This document shows, piece after piece, positions 47,720 to 56,601 of a DNA stretch of 64,000 bases (its first letter is position 1; each line of letters begins with the position of its first letter). The position numbers and the translations under genes were made by a program. The stretch comes from JAWLHU01 sp041690255 (GTDB taxonomy: Bacteria; Bacillota; Sulfobacillia; Symbiobacteriales; Symbiobacteriaceae), in NCBI GenBank assembly GCA_041690255.1, contig JAWLHU010000012.1, forward strand, positions 1 to 64,000, given 5' to 3'. Under the pieces are notes generated by a model. It had not been told where the DNA came from. It saw only the letters and a program-made list of their open reading frames with translations, and searched no databases.

Positions 47720-49010
47720 CTTCGCCACCTCCCCAGTCGCCGACCCAGCGGCGCCGGTTCCGCTCCAGGAACCAACCGCCGGCCAGCAGCAGAATCCCGC
47801 CAAGCACGAAGAAGAGCGACTTGTTCATGGCGGTGAAGAAAAGGTCGAAGTAACGGGTGATCAGGTGGATGAGAAATGCGACCACCCCCAGGTTGATCAA
47901 GAGCTCCAGCCGCTTCTGGATCCCGACGATCACCAGACCAACGCTCCCGCCGAAGAGCAGCAGGTTGAAGACGACCATGCGCGGTGCCTCCATCAGCATA
48001 TCTGGCAGGAGGACGGCCATGACCGGCACGAAGGCTGCCGGGAGCAGCAGCAGAGTCTCACCCCGCCGCCAGTGGTACCAGCCAGCCAGCCCAGCACCGA
48101 TCAGCATGACCGTCACGCCCCCGAGGGTATAGGGCCCGAGCTCGAAGAGGGCCGGAGCCCCGTGGCTGCTGTAGGTCTCGAACGTGAGGAGATAGAGACC
48201 GAGCAGTCCGAGGAGGCCGCCGCTGCCCAGATACGTCTTGGCGTCGCCAAGCCTGGCGAGCCCTGCCAGGAAGATGGTCGCCCCGTAGAGCAGTACCAAC
48301 CGGCCCACCAGCAGGGTCGGGGCCGCACCATGGTACGTCAACTCCAACCGGACTACATTCAGCATGTACCAGAGGAAGATCGAGCCAAGTACAGCGCTCT
48401 CCGCCAGCCGCGTCTGGCTGCGCCTGGCCAACGGAAGGACGGCCAGGAGCATCACCGCCGGAAAGAGCCAGTTGTACTGGCTGAGCTCCGCCTGCGTCGC
48501 GCCGGTCCAGGCGATGAGTACTGCTGTGGCCAGGTAGAGGAGTGGACGGGAGGTGGTTGACCAGGCCAGCGGCAGGATGCCTGCACCCCAGGCCAGGAAG
48601 CCGAGCGGAAAGTCGCGGCCCAGGTGGAAGGTCTGGGCCAGCAGCCAGATGCCTGCCCCGTAGAACAGACCACCCAGGAAGATAAGGGCCTGCCCGAGCC
48701 GGGGCATGTCGGCCCGCCGGTACTGGAAGTAGTAGCCGGCCCAGTAGCTGCTCAGGGTGGCGACCAGGATCAGCAGTACCCTTACGGCAGCCGGAATGTG
48801 GGGCCAGTTCGCAGCAAAGTAGAGGATCACGCCGGCTCCGACCAACAGACTCCCAAGTATGCTGAGGATCATGACAGCCCGGTCCCGCCCAGTGCCTTCC
48901 CCGGTGGGGTAGAGCCCCAGGATCGCCTCCTGCTGCTCCGTACTGATCAAGCCCTGCCGGACCCACCGGACCGACTCACTCCGCAGTCGGTCCCCAAACT
49001 CGTTGGCCAT
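47709..49010 (-). CDS. DUF2157 family membrane protein
   Basis: A 433-residue polytopic membrane protein. The cytoplasmic N-terminus carries the DUF2157 pattern (WVRQGLISTEQQEAILGLY). It is followed by roughly twelve hydrophobic segments, for example IPAAVRVLLILVATLSSYW and LLYLATAVLIAWTG, and it ends in a short basic tail. The function is unknown. AAGGAGTGAG lies before the chosen ATG; the frame is open three codons earlier. It is co-transcribed with the overlapping GDYXXLXY gene and closed by a strong terminator. Confidence 0.85.
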   Translation of the reverse strand: MANEFGDRLRSESVRWVRQGLISTEQQEAILGLYPTGEGTGRDRAVMILSILGSLLVGAGVILYFAANWPHIPAAVRVLLILVATLSSYWAGYYFQYRRADMPRLGQALIFLGGLFYGAGIWLLAQTFHLGRDFPLGFLAWGAGILPLAWSTTSRPLLYLATAVLIAWTGATQAELSQYNWLFPAVMLLAVLPLARRSQTRLAESAVLGSIFLWYMLNVVRLELTYHGAAPTLLVGRLVLLYGATIFLAGLARLGDAKTYLGSGGLLGLLGLYLLTFETYSSHGAPALFELGPYTLGGVTVMLIGAGLAGWYHWRRGETLLLLPAAFVPVMAVLLPDMLMEAPRMVVFNLLLFGGSVGLVIVGIQKRLELLINLGVVAFLIHLITRYFDLFFTAMNKSLFFVLGGILLLAGGWFLERNRRRWVGDWGGGEGDA

Positions 49011-49097
49011 GGTTCTCACTCCTTCCTACCACGACCTTCGCCTCTGATGACGTCCTTCCTCCACTAATGATGCACTATTCTCTCAGAGAAGAGAATA

Positions 49098-49122
49098 GGC
49101 CCTTCTCACTACGAGAAGGGCC
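49098..49122 (-). terminator. Terminator after the 97-residue gene
   Basis: A perfect 10-bp stem, GGCCCTTCTC with GAGAAGGGCC, six bases past the stop, followed by TATTCTCTTCTC on the minus strand. Confidence 0.75.
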
Positions 49123-49127
49123 GATCG

Positions 49128-49421
49128 TTATCGCTGCTCCAAATAGCGCACAACCCGCTTCAGCGGACCGATGTACTCCTTGCGTCCGAAGAGCCAGCCC
49201 CGATCGAAGGCGGCGACCTTTCGCCGGACTCGGGTACCGGGAATCTGCTCATAGAGGACCAGTCTGGCGATCCGGCCCGCTCCCTTGTAGAGCGAAACCG
49301 GGTCGAGGCCATAGCTGACCGGCCCACGGGTCAGCCGGGCCTCCCAGTGGAAGGGGCCGCACTCCCCCCGCAGCACTCCGTCTCGCGGGCCCAGATCGAT
49401 CAGACGCACACTTCCAAACAT
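49128..49421 (-). CDS. Hypothetical protein of 97 residues
   Basis: A small, basic cytoplasmic protein (many Arg and Lys, few acidic residues) that begins MFGSVRLIDLGPRDGVLRGE and ends in KRVVRYLEQR. It has no signal peptide or membrane segment and I recognise no domain. The ATG has AGGAGGGG eight bases upstream. It stands about 60 bp downstream of recO on the same strand and could be read from the recO transcript. Its own terminator follows. Confidence 0.65.
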   Translation of the reverse strand: MFGSVRLIDLGPRDGVLRGECGPFHWEARLTRGPVSYGLDPVSLYKGAGRIARLVLYEQIPGTRVRRKVAAFDRGWLFGRKEYIGPLKRVVRYLEQR

Positions 49422-49480
49422 GACAGAACCCCTCCTGAGAGGGATTCTGGACAACTTGACCCGGAAATAAACCGAATGCC

Positions 49481-50233
49481 CTAGCCCCGCAGCGTATCCA
49501 GGAACTCCTTCGACTTCAGCTTCTTCTCAGTCCGAAGCAGAATGTAGTGGGTAAGCGCACGGTCCAGTTCGTCGGCCATCTCCTTCGACAGCCGGATCAC
49601 GTTCGCCTTGCGAATGTCGCCGTCTAGCAGGTGCTTCATGGACTCCAAGGCCCCCCGGGAGATGCGGAGCACCGCCTCGCCCTCCCCGGTGCAGGTCGGG
49701 CAGAGCACCCCACCCAGGGCCGGCGAGAAGCGAATCTGGGGGCCGGCGATCTCCCGGGTGCCGCACCTGACGCAGGCCTCCAGGCTCGGGCGGAAGCCCA
49801 GCATGGAGAGCAGCTTCAGCTCGTAGGCCCGCAGCACCGGCTCCGGCTGAATCGACGGCTCATTGAACAGATGGAGGGTGGTCAACAGCAGCAGGAAGGG
49901 CGCTTCGTGCTTCTGCTTCTCCTCCAGCAGGGCGTCCATCACCTCGCAGGCATAGGTCGCATAGGCCATGCGGACCAAGTCCTCCCGCAGATGGCGGAAC
50001 GACTCCCGAATCTCCACCTGGCTCAGCGTGTCGAGGCTTCGCCCGTGGAAGAGCTGCGCCTGGACCTGGGTGAAAAGCTGCACCGCCGCCGAGAATCGGT
50101 TCCGGGGGCGGCGGGCCCCCTTGGCCAAGGCCTGGACCTTCCCTTCCTCGCGGGTCAGAAGGACAGCGATCTTATCGGCCTCATCGAAGTCACGGACACG
50201 AATGACGATCGCATCTACATTATAGAGCGCCAC
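49481..50233 (-). CDS. recO: DNA repair protein RecO
   Basis: Recombination mediator that loads RecA with RecR. The N-terminal OB fold starts LYNVDAIVIRVRDFDEADKI, a very typical RecO opening, with GEVQALAKGARR-like KVQALAKGARRPRNRF. The C-terminal zinc-binding part has CVRCG and CPTC pairs, as in the Firmicutes type. The 250-residue length is normal. The GTG start has GGAGGTG five bases upstream. The gene diverges from the NnrS-like gene. Confidence 0.96.
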   Translation of the reverse strand: MALYNVDAIVIRVRDFDEADKIAVLLTREEGKVQALAKGARRPRNRFSAAVQLFTQVQAQLFHGRSLDTLSQVEIRESFRHLREDLVRMAYATYACEVMDALLEEKQKHEAPFLLLLTTLHLFNEPSIQPEPVLRAYELKLLSMLGFRPSLEACVRCGTREIAGPQIRFSPALGGVLCPTCTGEGEAVLRISRGALESMKHLLDGDIRKANVIRLSKEMADELDRALTHYILLRTEKKLKSKEFLDTLRG

Positions 50234-50404
50234 TGTTGCACCTCCGGCATCGCTGCTTCCACTATATCATGATCGCGCCTCCTGCGGGAATCGCACGGCA
50301 CTACCTGCGAATGGCACTGGCATCGTGTGAGTTCCATCACTTCGTTTCCGACCCAGTCCGGGGGATACTGAGAGCGAATCTCACTGTGACGGAGGCGCAT
50401 CTGC

Positions 50405-51472
50405 ATGAGCACACGAATCAACCGGTTTCCGCTGCTGGCCATGGCGATCAGTATGCTCCTGGCCGCCATGTGGGCCGGACTGCTCAGGTTTGGCTGGGCG
50501 ATTCCACCGCTCACCCCTACACTCGCCGACAGCCATGGCCCGGTCATGGTCTCGGGCTTCCTCGGAACCCTGGTCGGCCTCGAGCGGGCCGTGGCCCTGG
50601 GCAAGCGGTGGATGTATCTCACCCCTCTCCTGACCGTGCTGGGTGGAGCCAGCCTGATTGCCGGCCTTCCTGCCTGGATCGGAGTGGTCGCCATTACTCT
50701 GGGCAGCCTCGTCATGCTCCTGGTCTTTGTCCACCTGGTCCGGCTCCAGCCCGCCCTCTTTACCTATGTCCTGGCGCTTGCCGCACTCGTATGGCTCGGG
50801 GGGAACCTTCTCTGGCTATGGGGACTGTCGATCCCCGACATTGTCGGCTGGTGGGCCGGTTTCCTCGTCCTCACCATCGCCGGAGAGCGACTGGAACTGA
50901 CTCGCCTGCTGCGCATCTCCAGGGCCAGTCAGGTTGCCTTTGTCGGGGTGATCGCCCTGTTTCTCAGTGGCATCGTCCTGATTCCGATCACCTACACAAC
51001 CGGATGGCGGGTGACCGGGGCCGGCATGATCGCTCTGGCAGTCTGGCTCTTTCGGCATGATATCGCCTGGCGAACCGTCCGGCAGCAGGGTCTCACTCGG
51101 TTCATTGCCACCTGCATGCTCTCTGGCTATGCCTGGCTCCTGATCGGTGGTGCTCTGGCCCTGATCTACGGCTTCCTCTACGGCGGCAGCTACGATGCGG
51201 TCCTCCACTCGATCTTCCTGGGCTTCGTCTTCGCCATGATCTTCGGGCACGCCCCCGTGATCTTCCCGGCGGTGCTCGGCGTCACCATGGAATTCAGCCG
51301 TCGCTTCTACGCCCACCTCGTCCTGCTGCACCTCTCCCTTGTGCTACGTGTGGTGGGCGGACTGCTTGACTGGACCCTCCTGCGCCAGTGGGCGGGTATG
51401 CTAAACGTCATCGTCCTGCTCCTCTTCCTGGCCAACACACTGCTCTCGGTTCGCCGGGCGGCCAGGCGATAG
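50405..51472 (+). CDS. NnrS-like polytopic membrane protein
   Basis: A 355-residue integral membrane protein with about ten to twelve hydrophobic segments. The early HGPVMVSGFLGTLVGLERAV and the late HSIFLGFVFAMIFGHAPVIF, with their histidines in or near the membrane, match NnrS-type haem/copper membrane proteins linked to nitric-oxide stress, though similarity judged by eye is limited. No nitrite or nitric-oxide reductase gene is adjacent. GGAGGCG precedes the ATG. It stands alone on the plus strand. Confidence 0.7.
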   Translation: MSTRINRFPLLAMAISMLLAAMWAGLLRFGWAIPPLTPTLADSHGPVMVSGFLGTLVGLERAVALGKRWMYLTPLLTVLGGASLIAGLPAWIGVVAITLGSLVMLLVFVHLVRLQPALFTYVLALAALVWLGGNLLWLWGLSIPDIVGWWAGFLVLTIAGERLELTRLLRISRASQVAFVGVIALFLSGIVLIPITYTTGWRVTGAGMIALAVWLFRHDIAWRTVRQQGLTRFIATCMLSGYAWLLIGGALALIYGFLYGGSYDAVLHSIFLGFVFAMIFGHAPVIFPAVLGVTMEFSRRFYAHLVLLHLSLVLRVVGGLLDWTLLRQWAGMLNVIVLLLFLANTLLSVRRAARR

Positions 51473-51753
51473 TTACTACCCACGGACAGACTCAGAATGA
51501 GGGTGTCGAATGATATGTCATAAGAGACATAACGCCCGGCACCCTCAGCGTTTGCTGCGTTTGCGTATCAATGAAATGAAATGTAGCAATAATCCGCGCG
51601 CGATGCAGGAATCAGAGGTAAGCGTCGCGAAATCATGCACAGATTGTGCCGGTTACCCTTCCGTGCTATTTGCAGGGCATAGGCTCGTGTGTTATAAATG
51701 AGCGGAATGGTACGCATACCGTTGTGGGATCGCGCCGGGAGAGGGGTGGCGCC
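51473..51753. other. Intergenic region with the diguanylate cyclase promoter
   Basis: No gene seen. The plus-strand promoter at 51670-51698 leaves a leader of about 50 bases before the GGDEF gene. I looked for a c-di-GMP riboswitch here and found none. Confidence 0.5.
51670..51698 (+). promoter_or_regulatory. Promoter of the GGDEF gene
   Basis: -35 TTGCAG (51670-51675) and -10 TATAAA (51693-51698) with a 17-bp spacer. This supports the downstream GTG as the start codon. Confidence 0.7.
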
Positions 51754-52821
51754 GTGGACCAAGATGATCGCTTCGATCTTCTGAAGCGACGCTTCTTCTT
51801 GATCACGCTTCCGATCGCCTCTGTAGCTTCTCTGGCCGAGTTGGCATTGCACCCCGGTCCCCAAGGAAATCTCCCGGGCCCCACCACCTGGGTTGGTTTC
51901 CTATTGCCCATCGGGCTGACCCTGCTACTCTGGCGACGCCGGCGTTCCATCCGCTTCGTTGAGACTGCATCGCTCGCCCTGGTACTGGGTGTCCTCCTCT
52001 CCACCCTGTACACGATCCTCTTCCACAGGAGCGGCCCGGAGGCGATTGACCACTTCGCCTCGGTCGGCCCCTGGTTCTCCGTCTCCCTCGTTGCGATCTT
52101 CCTGATCTTTGACCCGCGCCGCGCAACGTGGATCGCAACCGTCGCCTACCTGGTCTCGCTGGTCTTCGGAACGACCTACATGGTCATGAATCGATTGACA
52201 GGTCATGAGCCGGTGCTCACTCGACCGCTCCTGCACCTTTACCTGGCGAACGCTGCGTTCATTACCTTCCTTTTCTTCTATGGCCGAATGCGGGAGCAGT
52301 ACGAGCGTACCCGCACCCTGGCCCGCTCCATGGCCGACCTGGCCAATACCGATTCGCTGTTGGGCATCCCCAACCGGCGGCAGATGGTCGCCATGATCCG
52401 CGATGAGATTGGTCTGGCAGAGGACGGGATTCGCTGTGCGACGTTGGTCATGTTCGATTTGGACCGGTTCAAAGAGGTAAACGACACCTTCGGTCACGAT
52501 GCCGGCGACAGTGTCCTGAAGGGGGTGACCAGCGCCGTCAAGCAGGTGTTGCGCTCTTCAGATCGGTTTGGCCGCTGGGGTGGTGACGAGTTTGTCGTCC
52601 TGCTGGCGGTGAATGACATGAACCAGGCGAGCGCAGCCGCTCAGCGGCTCCGGGACGCGGTCCACCAACGCCTGGGTGACCGCTTCCGGCGGGTGACGAT
52701 CAGCGTGGGAGTGGCCCAGTACCACCGGGGCGATACGGTTGAGGACTGGGTGAACCGGGCTGACCGGGCGCTTTACCGGGCCAAGGAAGCAGGGCGGGAC
52801 CGGGTTGTCGTCGGCGGATGA
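51754..52821 (+). CDS. Membrane-bound diguanylate cyclase (GGDEF)
   Basis: Makes cyclic di-GMP from two GTP. Residues 1-185 hold about six transmembrane segments. The C-terminal GGDEF domain begins at ANTDSLLGIPNRR and has MFDLDRFKEVNDTFGHDAGD, an RSSD inhibitory-site-like motif five residues before an intact GGDEF at 276-280, and SVGVAQYHRGDTVEDWVNRAD. It should be active and feedback inhibited. The frame is open to 51646, but the promoter and GGGAGAGGGGTGG support this GTG. It is a likely source of the c-di-GMP sensed by the riboswitch at 57599. Confidence 0.9.
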   Translation: MDQDDRFDLLKRRFFLITLPIASVASLAELALHPGPQGNLPGPTTWVGFLLPIGLTLLLWRRRRSIRFVETASLALVLGVLLSTLYTILFHRSGPEAIDHFASVGPWFSVSLVAIFLIFDPRRATWIATVAYLVSLVFGTTYMVMNRLTGHEPVLTRPLLHLYLANAAFITFLFFYGRMREQYERTRTLARSMADLANTDSLLGIPNRRQMVAMIRDEIGLAEDGIRCATLVMFDLDRFKEVNDTFGHDAGDSVLKGVTSAVKQVLRSSDRFGRWGGDEFVVLLAVNDMNQASAAAQRLRDAVHQRLGDRFRRVTISVGVAQYHRGDTVEDWVNRADRALYRAKEAGRDRVVVGG

Positions 52822-52834
52822 CGGGAAATCATGA

Positions 52835-52863
52835 GGGGGAAGGATGTAGCTCATCCTCCCCCC
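52835..52863. terminator. Terminator between the GGDEF gene and deoC
   Basis: A stem of GGGGGAAGGATG with CATCCTCCCCC, followed by TTTGC on the plus strand, 14 bases after the GGDEF stop and just before the convergent deoC stop. Confidence 0.75.
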
Positions 52864-52873
52864 TTTGCACTAT

Positions 52874-53563
52874 CTAGTACTTGTCGGTACCCTGGCCACC
52901 GCTGACGATAGCAATGCCAGCACTGGCACCGATCCGGGTCGCACCGGCCCTTACCATAGCCATGGTCGACTCGTAGTCCCGTACCCCGCCCGATGCCTTG
53001 ACGCCCATCTCCGGGCCAACGGTCTTTCGCATGAGGGCGATGTCGGCCACCGTGGCACCTCCGGTGCTGAATCCGGTCGAGGTCTTCACAAAGTCCGCCC
53101 CGGCCTCCTTGGCCAGCTCACAGGCCTTCACCTTCTCCTCGTCGGTCAGCAGGCAGGTCTCGATGATCACCTTGACCAGGGCCTTGCCGCTTGCGGCATC
53201 TACGACCGCCTTGACATCGTTTAGAACGACTCCGTACTGCTTCGACTTCAGCGCTCCGATGTTGATCACCATATCAACCTCGGTCGCACCCCGTTCGATG
53301 GCGTCCTCCGCCTCCACGGCCTTGATCTCACTCCGGTTTGCTCCCAGCGGGAAGCCGATCACCGTGCAGACCTTCACGTCCGAACCTTGGAGCAGTTCGG
53401 CGCAGAGGGGCACCCAGTACGGGTTGACACAGACCGACATGAACGCGTGCTCCCGTGCCTCCTGGCAGAGTTTCCGCACCTGATCTTCGGTCGCCTCTGG
53501 CTTCAGCAGGGTGTGATCGATCAACTTCGCCAACTCAGCCGGCGTCAGGCTCTTCTCATCCAT
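52874..53563 (-). CDS. deoC: Deoxyribose-phosphate aldolase
   Basis: Cleaves 2-deoxyribose 5-phosphate to glyceraldehyde 3-phosphate and acetaldehyde in deoxynucleoside breakdown. The 229-residue class I aldolase shows LIDHTLLKPEAT at the start, the Schiff-base Lys160 in FVKTSTGFSTGGAT, KVIIETCLL and VKASGGVRD with the second catalytic lysine. AAGGAGG precedes the ATG. It is monocistronic; no other deo gene is nearby. Confidence 0.97.
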   Translation of the reverse strand: MDEKSLTPAELAKLIDHTLLKPEATEDQVRKLCQEAREHAFMSVCVNPYWVPLCAELLQGSDVKVCTVIGFPLGANRSEIKAVEAEDAIERGATEVDMVINIGALKSKQYGVVLNDVKAVVDAASGKALVKVIIETCLLTDEEKVKACELAKEAGADFVKTSTGFSTGGATVADIALMRKTVGPEMGVKASGGVRDYESTMAMVRAGATRIGASAGIAIVSGGQGTDKY

Positions 53564-53694
53564 GAGCGACTGCCTCCTTCTCGAGAGAAGACTATCACTT
53601 AGTCTCTCTCCCTACCTTCGTTTTTTCCCGAGGGTTCGCTTCATGAGAGTTCGTCAGTGCCCTACCAATTCCTGCCCTTAACGGAGGAGCCCGA

Positions 53695-54639
53695 ATGAAA
53701 TGGCACATACGCCCTAGTGCTTCCGCGGATTGGCCACATCTGGCCATGATCCAGAACCAGCGAAGCCTCCGGCCCCTCTCCGTCGAACAGTTCATCCGCC
53801 AGGAAAAGGAACGGTCCCGGCATGATCCTTGGGCGCGGCTGGTTGCACACCGGCCCGATGGTGTGATCGGCGGTCATTGCCTCCTCTTCCGGAACCCATG
53901 GCGCCCAGCCGGTACATACTTCCTTGAGGGTTGGGTGGATGAGATCCATGGGCGGATGGGGGCCGGCACTGTGCTGTTGATGGCTGCGGAGCGGCAGGCA
54001 CGGGAGTGGGGCCAAGGCCTTCTGGAACTGGAGGTCCGCGACGACCGACCCGAGGGGCTCGCCTTCCTTGCGAAGCACGGGTTCCACCCGATTGAGCACT
54101 TCCTCCGATGGGAACTGGACCTGGATCAGTTCGATCCGGGACCATTTCGTGCGCCCTTTCTCCGGGCGCAGGAGAACGGCTATCACTTCTTCTCCCTGGC
54201 TCACCTGGAGCCTGGGGAGGGGCGCCGCCTGGTCTACCAGTTGGACACGGATTGCGCCCGCGATGAACCAGGGCTGGGGCCAGACTGGAGCCCGCTCTCC
54301 TATGAGGCCTATAGCGCCGAGATCTTCGAGAACCCCAATTTTGATCCGGCCGGAGTCTTCCTCGCGGAGAAGGACGGTGAACTCGTCGCCATGAACGGCC
54401 TCCACTTTCCCGGCGGGGATGCTCCTGCATGGACCTTCTTCACCGGGGTCCGGCGGGGCCACCGGGGCCAGGGATTGGCCCATGCGCTCAAACTGCTGGG
54501 GCTGGAGTACGCCCGCCAGAAGGGGTACAAGAAGGTTGGGACCGGGAACCATGAGCGAAATGGTGCCATGCTGGCAGTCAACCGGAAGTTCGGATTCATG
54601 CCCCTGCCGGGGGTTTACGCGTACCGGAAGATGCTGTAG
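53695..54639 (+). CDS. Tandem GNAT acetyltransferase
   Basis: A 314-residue protein with two GNAT domains. The first (about 1-145) has a degenerate acetyl-CoA loop (HGRMGAGTVLLMAAERQA). The second (about 155-314) has a canonical one, VRRGHRGQGLAHALKLLGLE, followed by NHERNGAMLAVNRKFGF, typical of the mycothiol-synthase-like tandem GNATs. Probably only the C-terminal half is catalytic. The substrate is unknown. GGAGGAG lies five bases before the ATG, and the terminator overlaps the stop codon. Confidence 0.88.
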   Translation: MKWHIRPSASADWPHLAMIQNQRSLRPLSVEQFIRQEKERSRHDPWARLVAHRPDGVIGGHCLLFRNPWRPAGTYFLEGWVDEIHGRMGAGTVLLMAAERQAREWGQGLLELEVRDDRPEGLAFLAKHGFHPIEHFLRWELDLDQFDPGPFRAPFLRAQENGYHFFSLAHLEPGEGRRLVYQLDTDCARDEPGLGPDWSPLSYEAYSAEIFENPNFDPAGVFLAEKDGELVAMNGLHFPGGDAPAWTFFTGVRRGHRGQGLAHALKLLGLEYARQKGYKKVGTGNHERNGAMLAVNRKFGFMPLPGVYAYRKML

Positions 54640-54660
54640 GGGAGGCCGGACGGCCTCCCC
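54639..54660. terminator. Bidirectional terminator
   Basis: A perfect 10-bp stem, GGGGAGGCCG with CGGCCTCCCC, and a 2-base centre, followed by TTCTGTG. It begins at the last base of the GNAT stop codon and also faces the TasA-like operon. Confidence 0.75.
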
Positions 54661-54704
54661 TTCTGTGTACCAGAATCCCCTCCGTGACGCCCTGACAAGG
54701 CTCC

Positions 54705-55328
54705 CTACGGATTGTTGTCCATCTGAATGGCGTGGACCGTGAAGTCGACGACCAGCTCCTTGCCCTGGTAGCTGTTGTCGGCGGTGAGATCAAAGGTCAC
54801 GTTGAACTTCACGTGCCGGTTTGCGGTCAGGTAGAGCGGGATGCGGCTCCCGTCCGGGTAGCGCATGAGCACCGGCCCGGAGAGGAAGTCGCTGAGCCAC
54901 CCTTCGGCCACCTTCTCCTCCACCCCAAGTTGGGGGGTGGTGACCTCGACGTACAGCTTGTCGGCCAGATCGGCATCGCTGCCGGCGTGGAGGCTCGCCT
55001 CCACCGAGTCCAGCCATGCGTTCATGGAACTGCACGACATGGGGTTCGAGACAGTCAGGGTACGCTGGTGCTCATCGCCCGGGGCCCAGAGACCGGTCGG
55101 GAAGACGCCTGGCGCACCGAAGGGCGTCTCGCCCTGTTCGGGCGTGACGTAGAACATCGGGCCGGGCACCGCCTCACCGTCGTTCCGCTGTGCATCAATG
55201 CAGAGCGTGCCGGCAATGAACTCAGACTGACCGGTTGCTGAATCGGAGAAGAGGGCCAGCGTACCACCGATTCCAAGGGCGATGGCTGTCAGGGCCGCTA
55301 CCGAGACCAGCCAGAGCTTCTTCTTCAT
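54705..55328 (-). CDS. TasA/camelysin-like exported protein 1
   Basis: A 207-residue exported protein with a SipW-type signal: MKKKLWLVSVAALTAIALGI, followed by GGTLALFSDSATGQSEFIAG, the usual cleavage and mature start of TasA/camelysin. The mature domain is beta-rich and carries the family pattern of NPMSCSSMNAWLDSVEAS and TFDLTADNSYQGKELVVDF. In Bacillus TasA forms extracellular fibres of the biofilm matrix. GGGGGGAAG precedes the chosen ATG; five more codons are open upstream. It ends the four-gene sipW locus. Confidence 0.85.
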   Translation of the reverse strand: MKKKLWLVSVAALTAIALGIGGTLALFSDSATGQSEFIAGTLCIDAQRNDGEAVPGPMFYVTPEQGETPFGAPGVFPTGLWAPGDEHQRTLTVSNPMSCSSMNAWLDSVEASLHAGSDADLADKLYVEVTTPQLGVEEKVAEGWLSDFLSGPVLMRYPDGSRIPLYLTANRHVKFNVTFDLTADNSYQGKELVVDFTVHAIQMDNNP

Positions 55329-55387
55329 AGGGCTTCCCCCCAACCCCCGCCGGGGGGTGGTACCCCGGCGGGAGTAACGTCACGGTG

Positions 55388-55918
55388 CTAGTTCCAGGAG
55401 ATCGGACCGGTGCCGGTGCCGTTGATGTTATTCCGATGCTGTACGGCCTTGACCATCAGCGAGACGGCGGCGCCGTCGCCCTGGCAGTCGTTGCCGGCGC
55501 TAAGGTCGAGCGCCCAGTTCAGGGTCAGGTTCAGGGTCTGGCCGGGGGTATAGACGCCGGCCACCTGGTCGTTTGCGTTGCCGGAGTAGGTGTTGGTGCC
55601 ATCGGTCAGGCTGGTGGTGAACTTGCCGCCTCCGTCGCAGGTCATCAGGTCGCCGGTGGTGGCGACATCCAGACCGATCCAGGCGTCCAGGCTGCCCGTG
55701 TACTCAATTGAGTACGACCGGGCGCCGGAGTCGCCGGGGGCGATGTTGTTGATCGCCATGAAGTCGGTCGTGGGCGCACCCAGGGTCACGGTACCGGCGG
55801 TGAAGGTGTTGTCAGCGTTGCCGGACTGAGCCGAGAACAAGGCGAAGCTGGAGGCGCTGACCACGAGTGAGACCATCGCGATCGCAAGCAAGCTCAGGGA
55901 AATGCGCTTGGCGAACAT
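55388..55918 (-). CDS. TasA/camelysin-like exported protein 2
   Basis: A 176-residue exported protein with a SipW-type signal (MFAKRISLSLLAIAMVSLVV, then FALFSAQSGNADNTFTAG). The mature domain is short and matches the CalY/TasA pattern: TLGAPTTDFMAINNIAPGDSG, and later NLTLNWALDLSAGNDCQGDGA, the place of the usual NAYQG-like motif. It differs clearly from the neighbouring copy, so the two are probably distinct matrix or surface fibre subunits rather than recent duplicates. It lies 59 bp upstream of that copy. Confidence 0.86.
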   Translation of the reverse strand: MFAKRISLSLLAIAMVSLVVSASSFALFSAQSGNADNTFTAGTVTLGAPTTDFMAINNIAPGDSGARSYSIEYTGSLDAWIGLDVATTGDLMTCDGGGKFTTSLTDGTNTYSGNANDQVAGVYTPGQTLNLTLNWALDLSAGNDCQGDGAAVSLMVKAVQHRNNINGTGTGPISWN

Positions 55919-56003
55919 CGGAATTCCTCCCCAATGATTCTCTCTGTTTCGCGAGCATCTGCGGAACCAGGGGCCTGTCAGGGCGTCACGGAGGGGAGTC
56001 TGG

Positions 56004-56588
56004 CTACCCCCGCTCCTCCGGCTCAGCCTGCGCCTTCGCCTTGGCCGCTTCGGCCTCGGTCAGCGCCTGCCAGATCTTGCGGAACTCCAGGCCAATGAGC
56101 ACGAGGCCCGGAAGAATCACAATCAGGATCACGCCCAAGGGCTCGCGAACGAAGCGGGCCAGGTAACCGAAGTACGGCAGCCGGAACTCATAGCGACCAA
56201 CCACCTGGCTGAGGGCGACAGTCGAGAGGTCCTCGGTCTCGTTGGCATCACCCTTGGTCACGTAAGCCGCAGGCTCCTTGTTCACGGTGACAATCCCGAT
56301 CACACGATGGGTGATCAGCATCTCGGCCTTCTCCTTGGCCCGGAAGGTGATGATGTCGCCCTCCGCAATCTCCTGCGGTCCTGCCACCGGCTTGATTACG
56401 ATCACGTCGCCGGTGTTAATGGCCGGCTCCATGGACCCGCTGATCACCGAGAGTGCCTTGTAGTCGCGGAAGGTGGGGATCCCATCCGCCGACCGCTTGC
56501 CGGCAAGGGCCATGAGGCCCGCTCCAACCATGAGCAGGACCAGAAGCACGGAGACCGTCCCACCCAGGAAGTTCATCAACCGCTTCAA
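56004..56588 (-). CDS. sipW: Signal peptidase I, SipW (ER) type
   Basis: A 194-residue signal peptidase with two transmembrane segments (about 8-28 and 150-175). It is of the archaeal/ER type: Ser52 in SGSMEP and a histidine (His94 in LITHRVIG) in place of the general-base lysine, with the later GDANETED box. SipW processes TasA-like precursors, and two such precursors are encoded immediately downstream, so this is the dedicated peptidase of the locus. The C-terminal tail is Ala/Glu-rich. Confidence 0.93.
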   Translation of the reverse strand: MKRLMNFLGGTVSVLLVLLMVGAGLMALAGKRSADGIPTFRDYKALSVISGSMEPAINTGDVIVIKPVAGPQEIAEGDIITFRAKEKAEMLITHRVIGIVTVNKEPAAYVTKGDANETEDLSTVALSQVVGRYEFRLPYFGYLARFVREPLGVILIVILPGLVLIGLEFRKIWQALTEAEAAKAKAQAEPEERG

Positions 56589-56601
56589 CGCATCTCCCTC
56601 C

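Noticed and set aside
51473..51753. A c-di-GMP riboswitch before the diguanylate cyclase gene
   Set aside because: The GCAAA/CGGG/CTA core is absent, and the promoter found leaves only a ~50-base leader.
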